The translations under genes were made by a program, and so were the position numbers. Below, in pieces: positions 18,163-27,650 of a stretch of DNA of 64,000 nucleotides (position 1 is its first letter; every line of letters starts with the position of its first letter). The stretch is from CAZPXZ01 sp965219495 (GTDB lineage Bacteria; Pseudomonadota; Alphaproteobacteria; Rhodobacterales; CAZPXZ01). The notes beneath the pieces are model-generated. The model did no database searches and was not told the DNA's origin. It saw only the letters and a list, made by a program, of their open reading frames with translations. The stretch is taken from positions 3,038,001 through 3,102,000 of the forward strand of contig OZ244777.1 in assembly GCA_965219495.1 (NCBI GenBank). Direction: 5' to 3'.

Positions 18163-19327
18163 CGGATTGAAATTCGGCCTAGCGCTCTCGGGCGGTGGTT
18201 CAAGAGCCGCTGCTTTTCACCTAGGCTGTATGCGCGCCTTGCAGGATCGTGGAATCCTGGATCAAGTTTGTACCATATCAACTGTTTCTGGAGGAAGTGT
18301 AATTGGCGCGCTTTGGGCATATTCCGACGACAGTTTTGAGGAATTCGATCAGCGTATGCAAAAGGTACTTCGGAACGGCTTAAAGAGAGGAATCATACGC
18401 TACACGTTATTTTCTTACATTACGCTAAGGATTGTTGCAACATCTGTGACCGCTGGGGCAATCGGAGCTGCGGTGGGAGCGATTAGATTAACGCTTTCCG
18501 CGCTTCGGATATTGGGTCTAAAGAGTGTGAAGCTGCGAAGGGTACTGGTCGCATTACAACCCCCGATACCACGATTTGCAAGTAGAACGACTGCATTCGC
18601 AACATTTTTGGACGAGAAATTCTTCCGTGGAAGAGTGCTCGCCGATGTACAGCGAACCGGTCTTCAGATAGTAATCAACGCGGCCGAACTAAGAACCCAA
18701 TCTGCGTTTCGATTCGGGTCCATGGAATCCGGCTGCTGGCGCTTTGGAAGACTGGCAGAGGACACTGCGGTTTCGAATGCTGTTGCAGCCAGTGCGGCCT
18801 TCCCTGTCTTGTTGCCGGCGCTGGATGAACAGAGGCGTTACGTGAAGCGTGGAGAAACCGCAATGCATCGAACTATTGTTACAGACGGTGGTGTTTACGA
18901 TAATATTGGCACAAGTTGCCTAATTCCGAAGCGGGATAAGGATATCAGCACAAACGTTATCGACGTTAATTTCATCATTGCCTGTGTGGCTGGGCAAGGA
19001 CTCCCTGATGGCTCAAGCATTCCTTATTTCTGGCCATCTAGAATGATAGCGACGATTAACACCATTCATCGCAGAACGCATTCGATGACCTTCGATCTTC
19101 TCAATAGGCTAAGGGAGAGCGGCGAAATCAAGGGATTTGTCTTGCCATATCTCGGCCAAAATGATAGTGCACTGCCGTGTCCACCACCGGGTCTTGTTCC
19201 GCGAAATGCGACTTTTGACTATCCGACGGATTTTGATCCTATGAAGCAGGAGGATTTGGACCTTATTGCTAAGCGAGGAGAACAGCTTACTCGGAACCTT
19301 ATCGAGACATATTATCCTGGCTTATGA
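18152..19327 (+). CDS. Patatin-like phospholipase, candidate effector
   Basis: 391 aa, starting inside the end of the previous gene (11-nt overlap). The patatin oxyanion loop is SGGGSRAAAF (13-22), the nucleophile elbow is TVSGGS (Ser46), and the catalytic Asp is in TDGGVYDN (Asp245), so the Ser-Asp dyad is complete. Between them, residues ~88-121 are strongly hydrophobic (TLRIVATSVTAGAIGAAVGA), a possible membrane anchor. Patatin-like phospholipases serve as the membrane-degrading effector CapV in CBASS; here the gene is the last in an operon with conjugation machinery. Its activator is unknown because no cyclase is encoded nearby. The gene is clearly more AT-rich than the surroundings. Confidence 0.85.
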   Translation: MQGDGLKFGLALSGGGSRAAAFHLGCMRALQDRGILDQVCTISTVSGGSVIGALWAYSDDSFEEFDQRMQKVLRNGLKRGIIRYTLFSYITLRIVATSVTAGAIGAAVGAIRLTLSALRILGLKSVKLRRVLVALQPPIPRFASRTTAFATFLDEKFFRGRVLADVQRTGLQIVINAAELRTQSAFRFGSMESGCWRFGRLAEDTAVSNAVAASAAFPVLLPALDEQRRYVKRGETAMHRTIVTDGGVYDNIGTSCLIPKRDKDISTNVIDVNFIIACVAGQGLPDGSSIPYFWPSRMIATINTIHRRTHSMTFDLLNRLRESGEIKGFVLPYLGQNDSALPCPPPGLVPRNATFDYPTDFDPMKQEDLDLIAKRGEQLTRNLIETYYPGL

Positions 19328-19550
19328 AAGGGGTGCGTTCGGAAGTGCCGAGTTGGGTTCGCAGCAACCGAATGTGCGCCGCGGCTTGGAAAGAGTCGAG
19401 GAGCGGATCACTCTGACACTGGCGGCCATGGATTTGCATGGCCGGTTTGGTCCCTGTTCCTCGATTGTTGGCTGTGCATTGCCAACAAGAACGTTAGAGG
19501 GCATTCGCGCGAAGAATGCCCTCAACGTCATCGATCATATTGGTCTATCT
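19328..19550. other. Downstream region of the operon
   Basis: No gene recognised. It contains the hairpin listed at 19497-19523 and ends at the terminus of an IS-E fragment. Confidence 0.5.
19497..19523 (+). terminator. Perfect 10-bp hairpin after the patatin gene
   Basis: GAGGGCATTC (19497-19506) pairs with GAATGCCCTC (19514-19523) around a 7-nt loop, 170 bp past the patatin stop. There is no U-tract, so intrinsic termination is uncertain. Confidence 0.4.
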
Positions 19551-19745
19551 GAGGCGTTTGTGCTGTAGCCAAGTTTTTTGTTCGAGCAGCCGTTCGTGGG
19601 GTAGCTGGCGAGGTCGGCATCGACCTTTTGCTGCCTTCCAGCGGTGCCGAGGCGCCAGGGTCGGCTTGAGTTCGGCGGCATTCTGGCGAACAAGGCCGTT
19701 TTGGTGGTCGTGAGCCCCGCGGGCGCAATCGGGATGCGGCCCGTG
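19551..19745 (-). mobile_element. IS-E 3'-end fragment
   Basis: Starts with GAGGCGTTTGTGCTGTAGCC, the 3' terminal repeat of IS-E, and continues for about 195 bp into the non-coding tail that follows the IS-E transposase in complete copies. A separate ~35-bp match to the end of the IS-E transposase gene lies at 19896-19931, so the copy is internally rearranged. Confidence 0.75.
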
Positions 19746-19804
19746 GCCGCACCGGGGCGCCTCCGGCGCCCTTCCCGTTTACAACAAGAAGGAGGCCCCC
19801 AAAG

Positions 19805-19881
19805 CATCCGTTCCAAACGGATGAACCGTTCAAATGTCATAAGAATCTTGGTCAAGTGTTTTCTGATTCTTGGTCAAGTGT
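19805..19881. promoter_or_regulatory. Small hairpin and a pair of 14-bp direct repeats
   Basis: CATCCGTT/AACGGATG form an 8-bp stem at 19805-19823. TCTTGGTCAAGTGT occurs at 19846-19859 and 19868-19881, 22 bp apart, i.e. about two helical turns. Such spacing fits a dimer-bound operator, but no gene is clearly controlled. Confidence 0.3.
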
Positions 19882-19957
19882 GCCAGAACTCCGCAACGCC
19901 AACCAGGGATCGCATTTGTCGCTTGCGGCCACCGCGTTGATGCTCCGCCGCTCCGCA

Positions 19958-22060
19958 CCCAAGTTCACCATTTCGCCGTTCCATTTGGCCGGAATTCGGC
20001 GATTCCGGCGGTCTTGCCGAGCATAAGTCGTTGCAGCGTAACGATGCGATTTCCGGGAAGGCCGAAGTAGTGCCATAATCTTCACAATATGTCAGATTCC
20101 GCCTTGACAGGCCCGCGCCGCCCCGGCAAAATCCCGCCATGTTCATTCGCAGGACCCAGACCCGCCGCATGGCCGATGGCGCCCGCTATACCACCTGCCG
20201 CCTGGTTCGCAACGAACGGATCGGAGACCGGGTGCGGCAGGTAACGCTGCTCAATCTCGGCGCCGACTTCGGGGTTCCCCCGGAACGGTGGCGGGAGTTG
20301 ACGTTGCTGGTGAAGCAGGTGCTGGCCAGGGATACGTTCCTGTTCGAGCCGGATCCAGAACTATTGGCGGAAGCCGAGGGGATTGGCCGGCGGCTGCAGC
20401 TTCGCAGCCTTGATCCGACGGCGGGGGAATCCGGCGCGGTGGCGGCGGTGCGCCTGGACAGTCTTGCGCACGAGCAGGTGCGCTCTTCGGGCTGCGAGCG
20501 CCTGTCGCTGTCGGCACTGGAGCAGCTCGGCTTCCTGGAGGTGCTGCGGGGCCTTGGCATGAGCGAGCGGGACGCGCGGATCGCGGTGGCGCTGGTGCTG
20601 GCGCGAATGATCCATCCTTGCAGCGAGCGGGAGGCGTTCCGCTGGCTGCGGGAGCAGAGCGCGGCGCTGGAGTTGCTGGGCCTGGAAGGCGGCAAGCCGT
20701 TCGGGTTGAACAAGCTGCACCGGATCTGCGCGATGCTGTGGGCGCGCCGCGATGGCATCGAGGCAGCGCTGTTTGGGCGGGAGCGGGACTTGCTGGGGCT
20801 TTCCGGGACGGTGGTGTTTTTCGACTTGACGAACGTGCGCTTTACTGGCCGGCCGGCTTCCCCGCTGGCCCGTTTCGGACGCTCGAAACAGCACCGCAAC
20901 GACTGCCCGCTGGCGACGCTGGCGCTGTCGCTGGATGCGGACGGGTTTCCCCGGCACAGCGAAGTGCTGGCCGGCAATGTGTCCGAACCGCGGGTGCTGG
21001 CGGACGCCATCCGCAGGCTGGAAGGGCAGCCGGCATCGTCGGATTCGGACAAGCCGACCATCATCATGGACGCCGGCATCGCCACCGAGGCGAATCTCGC
21101 CTGGCTGCGGCAGTGCGGCTATCCCTGGATCACGGTCCGGCGCGGCGGCGGGCCGCCGCCGCAACGCGAGGCCGACGCCGCCTTCAAGACCCGGGCGGGG
21201 CGCCAGGCGAAGGCCTGGCGGCTGGTGGCGGAGGACGGCGAGGCGCATCTTTGCGTGTGGAGCGAGGAACACCAGCGCAAGGACGACGCCTTTCTCGCCC
21301 GCCACCGGGCGCGGTTCGAGGCCGCCCTGGGGGCGCTGCACGACGGGCTCGGGAAGAAGAACCACACCAAGCGGCTGGACAAGGTGCTGCAGCGCCTCGG
21401 CCGGTTGCGGGAACGCTACCGGCGGGTGCACCGGCAGTACGATATCGAGGTGCAGCCCGGGGCGAAGGGCTTGGCGGCCGCCATCCGCTGGAACCGCAAT
21501 GACCGGCACGCGCTGCACGACGCCGGCGCCGGAAGCTATGCGCTGCGCACCAGCCATGCCGACTGGGACCTGGAGACCGTGGTCCGGCAATACTGGAGAT
21601 TAACCGACCTGGAAGCCACATTCCGGAGTTTGAAGTCGGAGATGGGATTGCGTCCGATCTGGCACAGCAAGTCCGCGCAGATCTCGGCGCATCTGTTTAT
21701 CGCGGTGCTGGCCTACCACGCCGTCCACCTGCTGCGCGCCCGGCTGGCGGCGCACGGCATTCGGGACAGCTGGTGGACGATCCGCAACAAGCTGGCCGGC
21801 TGGGTGCGGATCACCTCGACGTTGCAGAGCGCCGAAGGCGGCCGCATCGTGATCCGCCAGGATGCCCGGCCCGGCGCCGAAGCCCGCGCTATCGCCGTCG
21901 CCCTTGGCCTGCAGCCGGAGGCCTGGCGGCGCTGTGCGCGGATGCCGGACAAGCCGAACTGAGCCACAAACGTAGTGCCAACAGGACCCGCGACAAAATC
22001 GCGGCGCCTTGTGTTGCAGTCGGTTAGCGTTCCGGAGAAAGGCAAAATGGTGAAGATGGG
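19958..22060 (+). mobile_element. IS-D copy 1, IS1634-type element, 2103 bp
   Basis: Left end CCCAAGTTCACCATTTCGCC and right end, read inward, CCCATCTTCACCATTTTGCC are imperfect inverted repeats. A 4-bp duplication CGCA flanks it (19954-19957 and 22061-22064). Copy 2 at 28084-30186 has the same length and near-identical sequence. It is inserted in the zinc-ribbon gene that continues at 22061. Confidence 0.93.
20139..21962 (+). CDS. IS1634-family transposase, IS-D copy 1
   Basis: 607 aa. Catalytic candidates are Asp in VVFFDLTNVRF (~residue 229), Asp in IIMDAGIATEANL (~310) and Glu in TDLEATFRSLKSEMG (~491), the DDE triad of IS4-superfamily IS1634 transposases. The C-terminal part continues with HLFIAVLAYHAVHLLRARL, typical of this group. 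The frame is intact. The copy at 28182-30005 differs by one residue near the end (PGAEARA versus PAAEARA). The long open frame on the opposite strand is a composition shadow. Confidence 0.92.
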   Translation: MFIRRTQTRRMADGARYTTCRLVRNERIGDRVRQVTLLNLGADFGVPPERWRELTLLVKQVLARDTFLFEPDPELLAEAEGIGRRLQLRSLDPTAGESGAVAAVRLDSLAHEQVRSSGCERLSLSALEQLGFLEVLRGLGMSERDARIAVALVLARMIHPCSEREAFRWLREQSAALELLGLEGGKPFGLNKLHRICAMLWARRDGIEAALFGRERDLLGLSGTVVFFDLTNVRFTGRPASPLARFGRSKQHRNDCPLATLALSLDADGFPRHSEVLAGNVSEPRVLADAIRRLEGQPASSDSDKPTIIMDAGIATEANLAWLRQCGYPWITVRRGGGPPPQREADAAFKTRAGRQAKAWRLVAEDGEAHLCVWSEEHQRKDDAFLARHRARFEAALGALHDGLGKKNHTKRLDKVLQRLGRLRERYRRVHRQYDIEVQPGAKGLAAAIRWNRNDRHALHDAGAGSYALRTSHADWDLETVVRQYWRLTDLEATFRSLKSEMGLRPIWHSKSAQISAHLFIAVLAYHAVHLLRARLAAHGIRDSWWTIRNKLAGWVRITSTLQSAEGGRIVIRQDARPGAEARAIAVALGLQPEAWRRCARMPDKPN

Positions 22061-22492
22061 CGCAGACGCGGCCACCGCCTCCGCGCTCGCCAGACTGCCC
22101 GCAAGACGCGCCGCCAGACAGTCCGGCAAGGCGCTGAACGTCCGCTGACAACGACCGCAATACCAACGCGCGACCCGCATGCCGCAAGGTGTCTTGCGGC
22201 CATACGTCCCATGCCCCGCCACACCGCAACCCACCGCAAGACCTCGCAGGCACAGCGGCCGACTTGCTTCCCGCCAAGCTTGCCTGATAACGTAGTCTTC
22301 GGCGGTCAAGTCAGTCTCATGGCGAAATTGCAACAGCTGCCCACGGCCCGGCGACTGCAATCGCGCGGGCCGACCCTCTGCATGGAAAAAACATCGCCGC
22401 GCTTGCCGGACGCCCAGCGCAACAAACCGCGTCCAGACTACTCGGAATCCCCCTGCTCGGAACACAGCCTGCCGGGAAAAGAAGTCCACCAA
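22061..22492 (-). pseudogene. Zinc-ribbon/HTH transposase-like protein, fragment
   Basis: The minus-strand frame reads GHGTYGRKTPCGMRVARWYC, then CQRTFSALPDCLAARLAGSL, the pattern of an N-terminal zinc-ribbon domain found in a family of DUF6431-like transposase-associated proteins. IS-D copy 1 interrupts it. Joining across the 4-bp duplication continues in frame for only about 30 residues (ERRSINAVAAS) before IS-E debris, so the 3' half is lost. Confidence 0.5.
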
Positions 22493-22565
22493 TCCTGTGC
22501 CGGATTATTCCGTGCCCACTCCAATCCGTGTCCGAAATAGTCCGGTACAAACCGACCTGCTACTG

Positions 22566-23624
22566 GCGAAAGAATCTGAGAAACAACACCATCGGGCGCT
22601 CGGTTCCGGTGGCCGGGCACTTGCAGGTCACCTTCCCTCTCTCGGTATGGTGAATGCAGTCGTTGCGACCCCGGAAGAGCGGACGCGAAATCGGCTTGGT
22701 CGGGTCGTAGCCCGCTTGCTTCTTTTCGGCGCTCCACAGCGCCCGGCTGTCGATCAGCGGGCGGATCCGGGGCTGGTCCCAGAGTGTGGCTTTCAACGGG
22801 CCGCTGTCGAGGCCGCGGTCGGCGCTGAACTCCTTGCAGCGCTCCGCCAGGGCCGGGGTCTCCTCGAAGAGCAGCTCCGAAAGCCGCTCCAGCTCCTTGA
22901 CTTCCGACACCGAAGCCCGGGTCACGCAGGCCGCCACCGGGATTTCGTACTGCGTGTCGGCAATGGTATGGACGCGGTACCCGAACCAGCTCTTGATCTT
23001 CTTCCAGGGCTTGCCGGTCTTGGCATGGATCCCGTGCGTCTCGTGCTTGCCCCAATCCGCGTCCGGATCCGAGGTCTTGCCCGTGACCCGGTTGCTAGCG
23101 CCCGTCGAATGGCTCTCCATCGCCTTGCCGTCATAGCCGAGGAATTCGCCGAAATCGTCCGCTTCCTCCATCAGTTGCCCCCGCATCGTCCGGATCATCG
23201 CGGCGATCATCCCCTGCTCCTCCTCCAGTGCCACCACCGCCCGCAGGAACCGGCTGAAGTTGCAGGCGTCCCGCAGCGGCTGCGGAAGGTAGATCACCGT
23301 CGAGCCGTCCGCCTCCGACACTACCCGCTTCGGCGCGCTCTGCCGGGGAAGCGCCGGAAATCCGCAGAGCGCCAGCAGCGCCGGATTGCGCTGCAGTTCG
23401 CGCAGCAGCGACTGCGCGGATTCGTGCTGGAAGACGATGCCGGCCAGCATCGCCCGCCACATCGCCACCACCGGATCATCGTCGCGCCCGTGCCCGCGCC
23501 GCTCTTCGAGCGCGTCCAGAATGTCGCCATCCGGCATCGCATCCAGCACCCGTTGCAGGCGCTGGAGTTCGGGGCGCCGTTCGACATCCGCCCAGGAAAA
23601 GGGTAGGTTGGTTGAGGCCGTCAT
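22566..23624 (-). pseudogene. IS-E transposase, C-terminally truncated
   Basis: 354 aa against 491 in the full copy at 55908-57383. The N-terminal region (FSWADVERRPELQRLQRVLD), first Asp (FLGYDGKAME) and second Asp (SADRGLDSG) are present. The Cys-rich segment is cut and the catalytic Glu region (SAMERIYSRLDN) is missing, so it is inactive. Confidence 0.85.
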
Positions 23625-23891
23625 GTCGTTCCCTCCGTGGAACCGGGGATTTTTATTTCACACCTATTCTAGCACATGACGGCCACAAACGCCGGGGAAG
23701 TGTCTCGTATCCGGCTGAAAACTATTGCTATTCTCTGAATTCCGAAGCATGGGCGGTGTGGGGTGGAAATTCCGCCGGCGGGGTGAAATTCGCCGGTTTG
23801 ACGGCGTTTTCAAAGGATTCCTGGGATGAAGAAAATCTGAACGCTGTGAAACGCTCGACAAGCCAATGGGTTAGAACAGCGCAAAGGCCTC
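22588..23891 (-). mobile_element. IS-E copy truncated at its 3' side
   Basis: The 5' terminus (GAGGCCTTTGCGCTGTTCTA, read on the minus strand) is at 23891. The copy is IS-E-like down to about 22588, where the sequence switches to unrelated DNA within the transposase gene. The transposon tip supplies the last codons of the neighbouring MBL gene at 23871-24743. Confidence 0.85.
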
Positions 23892-24743
23892 TATCTGGAG
23901 CTCGGTGGCAGAGACAAGCACCTGCACGCGTCCCGCGCGCTTCGTAGTGTAGTATCGCACAGTATCACCTGATGGGAATTGAACGCCGAGGGGATCGCTG
24001 CGAAATGCTGGATGCGTCTCGGAGTCTCCCCAGACATCGCTAATAAAAGTGGCATGCGGTTGGATAGCATCCATCATATTCTTGCAGTAGCCGCTCTTGC
24101 GCCCGTGGTGCGGCGCAACGAGGAAGCGCCAGTGCGCGTCGTCGATGAGGGCACGATATGACGCAGCGTGGCGTCGCCACAGCTCGCGCCATCCGAGCGG
24201 TTCAATGTCTCCAGGACATACAAACAGTGCGCCTTCATAGAGAAGCATGACGACGATGGAGGTGTTGTTGCCGTCGATTACAGCGCTCCCGAGAAGGGTC
24301 GAACCGTTCACGTGGGTCCCATGGTCGAGCGAATGGACGACGTATCGGACACCGCCGTTGCAGTCGGGATTGGTCGGGTCCTCGGCGTAGGGGATGGGCG
24401 CGGTGAACCGGGTGTGGAGGTCGGAGAATTCCCGTTGGTACTGGAATGCGCGCTGCCCGAACATTTCGGCCGCCGGGAGCGATTTGTTGCAGTGCAGGAC
24501 TCGAGGGTCGCCGAAATTCGACCTAAACTGGGGCAGGTCTTCAAGGTGGTCCTTGTCGGGATGGCTGATGACGAGATAGTCAATGTCCGTTACACGATAG
24601 GCGCGAGCAACATGCTCACTTGGTGAAAATTCCAGGGTACGGCCTAGGTCGATCCAGTGGTTGGTTCCGTTCGGGGTATTGATCCAAATGGACACCCCAT
24701 GTCCAACGTCCCACAGTGTGAACATTAGGTTGAGATTGGACAT
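23871..24743 (-). CDS. Second ComEC-like MBL-fold hydrolase
   Basis: 290 aa starting MSNLNLMFTLWDVGHG, the usual opening of ComEC/Rec2-type MBL proteins. The metal-site motif is ISHPDKDHLEDL, followed by CPGDIEPLGWRELW and FLVAPHHGRKSG. No signal or membrane segments, so it is cytosolic. It shares its HPDKDH motif with the MBL at 14727-15878, but the two are otherwise diverged and this one lacks the flexible C-terminal tail. The last six residues (EAFALF) and the stop come from the adjoining IS-E terminus, so the native end has been replaced. It lies 167 bp downstream of the split AbiEi gene on the same strand and may have been its operon partner. Confidence 0.75.
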   Translation of the reverse strand: MSNLNLMFTLWDVGHGVSIWINTPNGTNHWIDLGRTLEFSPSEHVARAYRVTDIDYLVISHPDKDHLEDLPQFRSNFGDPRVLHCNKSLPAAEMFGQRAFQYQREFSDLHTRFTAPIPYAEDPTNPDCNGGVRYVVHSLDHGTHVNGSTLLGSAVIDGNNTSIVVMLLYEGALFVCPGDIEPLGWRELWRRHAASYRALIDDAHWRFLVAPHHGRKSGYCKNMMDAIQPHATFISDVWGDSETHPAFRSDPLGVQFPSGDTVRYYTTKRAGRVQVLVSATELQIEAFALF

Positions 24744-24910
24744 AGTGATCGGCTCCGAGGAGTAGCGGCAAAATTAAGGGCGGGGCTACCCGAAAAACGG
24801 TGATTATGTGGCGGCCTTCAACGGGCCTCTGGCGATGCTTTGTCTTTGTTTAATGATGGCACAAGGATAATTTGTTCGTCAAGATACGGAGTTTCGTTGC
24901 ACATAATGGC

Positions 24911-25487
24911 TCAGGTTGTCCTGTCGACCGTGTGCCGCTGCGCCAGACCGGCACTCTCGCGCAATTCGTGGCCCGGGACGTTGACGGTGAGTTGCCAGTT
25001 GTCCTGATTGCCGATAGCGTTGGGCTTGGGGATTTTCGCACCGAAAAATGCCTTGCCGCTTCCCTTTGCGAGGTCACAGAGGTGCGCATGCTCGTCGTCG
25101 GGGATCGTCGCGCTGGCATGATCCGCCAGCCAGCCGAAGCGTCGCGTGAGTGTCCGGGCTACGAGCCGGTTGAGATAGGTGGCTGCCCCGTTCCAGTCGA
25201 CGCATTGGCATGCTGTCACGAGGATGGACGCTGCTTCTCCCTCGTCTCCGGAGAGGCTCGGGTGGTCGATGCAGTCGATGACCGTCTTTTCGCAGTCGGA
25301 TATCATGACCGTGTAGCCCAGGACATCGACCGGGCCGAATCCGAAGAACTTCCGTTGGACCGGATTGACGATACGAAGATCGGTATCGAGCACGCGCCGG
25401 TTGCGTGCACGCACCGGCGTGACCATTCGAACAACGTGGCGGTGCTGGGTCGTGAACCCGTGATGCATCACGGCCGTGCCGTAGCCG
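24911..25487 (-). pseudogene. AbiEi-family antitoxin, C-terminal part (split gene)
   Basis: The frame reads FGYGTAVMHHGFTTQHRHVV then VMISDCEKTVIDCIDHPSLS and LTRRFGWLADH, the pattern of the C-terminal domain of AbiEi-type (type IV) antitoxins. The N-terminal winged-helix part of the same gene is at 31674-31949, on the far side of a 6.2-kb nested insertion. A 7-bp duplication AATTATT (25488-25494 and 31669-31675) marks the insertion site. Confidence 0.75.
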
Positions 25488-25565
25488 AATTATTGAGGCC
25501 TTTGCGCTGTTCTAACTCATTGACTTGTCGAGCGTTTCACAACGTTCAGATTCTCTTCACCCTAG

Positions 25566-27650
25566 CCCGAGTTTACCGAGTTCGGGCCGGTATGGCGCCG
25601 GAACGGCATTTTCCACTGTGATCGCCTGTTTCGTAACCGGTTGATTCTGCGCGTGTTTTCCCCCTGCGATGGATGCCAGGCGAGCAGGCACGGCACAGCG
25701 AATATGTATGACCTAATATAGTGATCAACAGAGGATAGCCGTAACTTATTGTATGAAAGGAGATTATGTTCTACAATATGTGCACTGAAAGAGCATTATA
25801 TGACCTAAGTCATGGTGAGCATCGTCAAGAAATCCATCAACGGCAACGCCTACTACTACGCGCGGCAGTGCAAACGCGTCAATGGCAAGCCCAAGATCGT
25901 CTGGTAGAAATACCTGGGGCGCGCCGAGGACATTGTTCAGGCCGTGCAAGGGATCAAGCCTGAACACGCCATCGTCCGGGAATTCGGCGCGATTGCGGCG
26001 CTGTATGACATCGCATGTCAGTTGCGCATCGTGGAACACATTGATCGGCATGTCCCCAAGCGTGCCGGCGAAGTCTCCGTCGGCACCTATCTGCTGATCG
26101 CCATCCTCAACCGTTGTGTGGCCCCCTGCTCGAAAGCCAGCATCGCTGACTGGTTCGAGGGTACCATCCTGCCGCATTGGTTGGACGTTCAGGCGCGGCA
26201 ACTCACCAGCCAGCGATTCTGGGACAACATGAACCGGGTCCCGGAGGCCGCCATTGCCGACATCGAGCGCGACATCGTCGCAACGATGATCGACCGGTTT
26301 GCAGTAGATCTGCGGCAGGTACTGTACGATGCCACCAACTTCTTCACTTTCATCGACAGCTTCAACGACAGGGCCCCCCTCGCACAGCGCGGCCACAGCA
26401 AGGAGGGACGCAAGTCGCTACGCATCGTCGGCCTTGCCCTGCTGGTGGCTGCCGACAGCCACCTGCCCCTGCTGCACAGCGTCTATCCGGGAAACCAGCC
26501 GGACGCCCCGACCTTCTCCAGCCTTCTCGACGCTCTTGCGGCCCGCTGGCGAGAGTTGTTCGCCCTCCGCAGCGAGGACATCACACTGGTTCTGGACAAG
26601 GGGAACAACTCGGCCGCCAATCTCGTCGCACTCGAGGGGAGCCCCTATCACTTCGTCGGCTCCCTCGCGCCCACGCAGCACCCCGAGTTGCTGGCGACCC
26701 CGAACCGCCGCCTGCAACCCCTCGACGGGATCGAAGGCGTGAAGGTCTGGCGGACCTTGCGCACCGTTTACGGTGCCGAGCGCACCGTTCTGGTCACATG
26801 GAACCAGAACCTGTTCGATGCCCAGACCGCCACCCTGCTACGGGAGATCGCCAAGCGTCGCCAGTGCCTGCGCGAGCTGCAGCGGCGACTCCAGCAGTGG
26901 CGCAAGGGCGCCATCCGCAAGGGGAGGCCGCCAACCCTCGAAGGCACGCGGAAGAAGATCGAAGGATGGCTCGGCGCCCGGCACATGGCCGACTTGTTCC
27001 GGTTCCAGCTCGAACCCGGCGACCCGGCTCCAAGACTGACATTCCGCTTCGACCGGAAAGCCTGGAAGAAGCTGCAGGACACGCTGCTCGGCAAAACCCT
27101 GATCTTCACCGACAACCACCACTGGAACGACCTGGAAATCGTCCGTGGCTACCGGGCGCAGCACCACGTCGAAAACGCATTCCGGAACATGAAGGACACC
27201 AGCCATATCGCCATCCGACCGCAATACCATTGGACCGATCAGAAAATCCGGTTCCACGTATGCTGCTGTGTGCTTGCCCTGATGCTGTGCTCCCTCCTGC
27301 AACGCGAAACCCGACAGCGTGGCTTCGACCTCTCCGGCGCGAGCCTGCTCGACACCCTCGCCAACATTCGAGAGGTCGGCGTTCTGCAAACCACCCTTCG
27401 CAAGCGCAAGACCCCCGCGATCGAAATCACCCTGTCACAAATGTCAGAAACCGAAAAGGCCCTCTATGACAGCCTGAACCTCGAGCGATTCCGCACCGCT
27501 TAGGTCATACACCCGCTCGTCCGTGCACGCGCCATGGCAGCCCTTCGGACGCTCGAAAAAACTCATTCAATGCAAAACGATACGACAACAAACCGCCGAT
27601 CCCTACCGAGTGCTACGCCTTCAATCCGGTCTGAACTCGGTAAACTCGGG
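25566..27650 (+). mobile_element. IS-F, IS1634-type element, 2085 bp, inserted in the IS-E leader
   Basis: Perfect 18-bp inverted repeats CCCGAGTTTACCGAGTTC at 25566-25583 and 27633-27650. CTAG flanks both ends (25562-25565 and 27651-27654). Other IS-E copies have CCAG at this point, so a one-base variant created the CTAG target, or the CTAG belongs partly to the element. Confidence 0.9.
25812..27503 (+). pseudogene. IS1634-type transposase of IS-F with in-frame amber codon
   Basis: From the ATG at 25812 the frame would give about 563 aa but has TAG at 25905-25907 (codon 32), in KIVW-stop-KYLGRAEDIV, where relatives have a sense codon. The remaining 519-codon frame from 25944 is intact. DDE candidates: LYDATNFFTF (~residue 173), LVLDKGNNSAANL (~261) and HVENAFRNMKD (~453). 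One C-to-T change (CAG to TAG) would explain the stop. The element may be active only through readthrough or an internal start. Confidence 0.8.

Noticed and set aside
14246..19550. CD-NTase or separate ubiquitin-like gene expected for a type II CBASS or Bil-like operon
   Set aside because: No frame in or near the operon shows the nucleotidyltransferase GS/DxD pattern or a beta-grasp protein. The nearest nucleotidyltransferase (33021-33851) is in a different, AbiE-type operon.
20361..21590. 409-codon antisense frames in both IS-D copies (also 28554-29783)
   Set aside because: Perfectly conserved only because the sense transposase is; no motif of their own.
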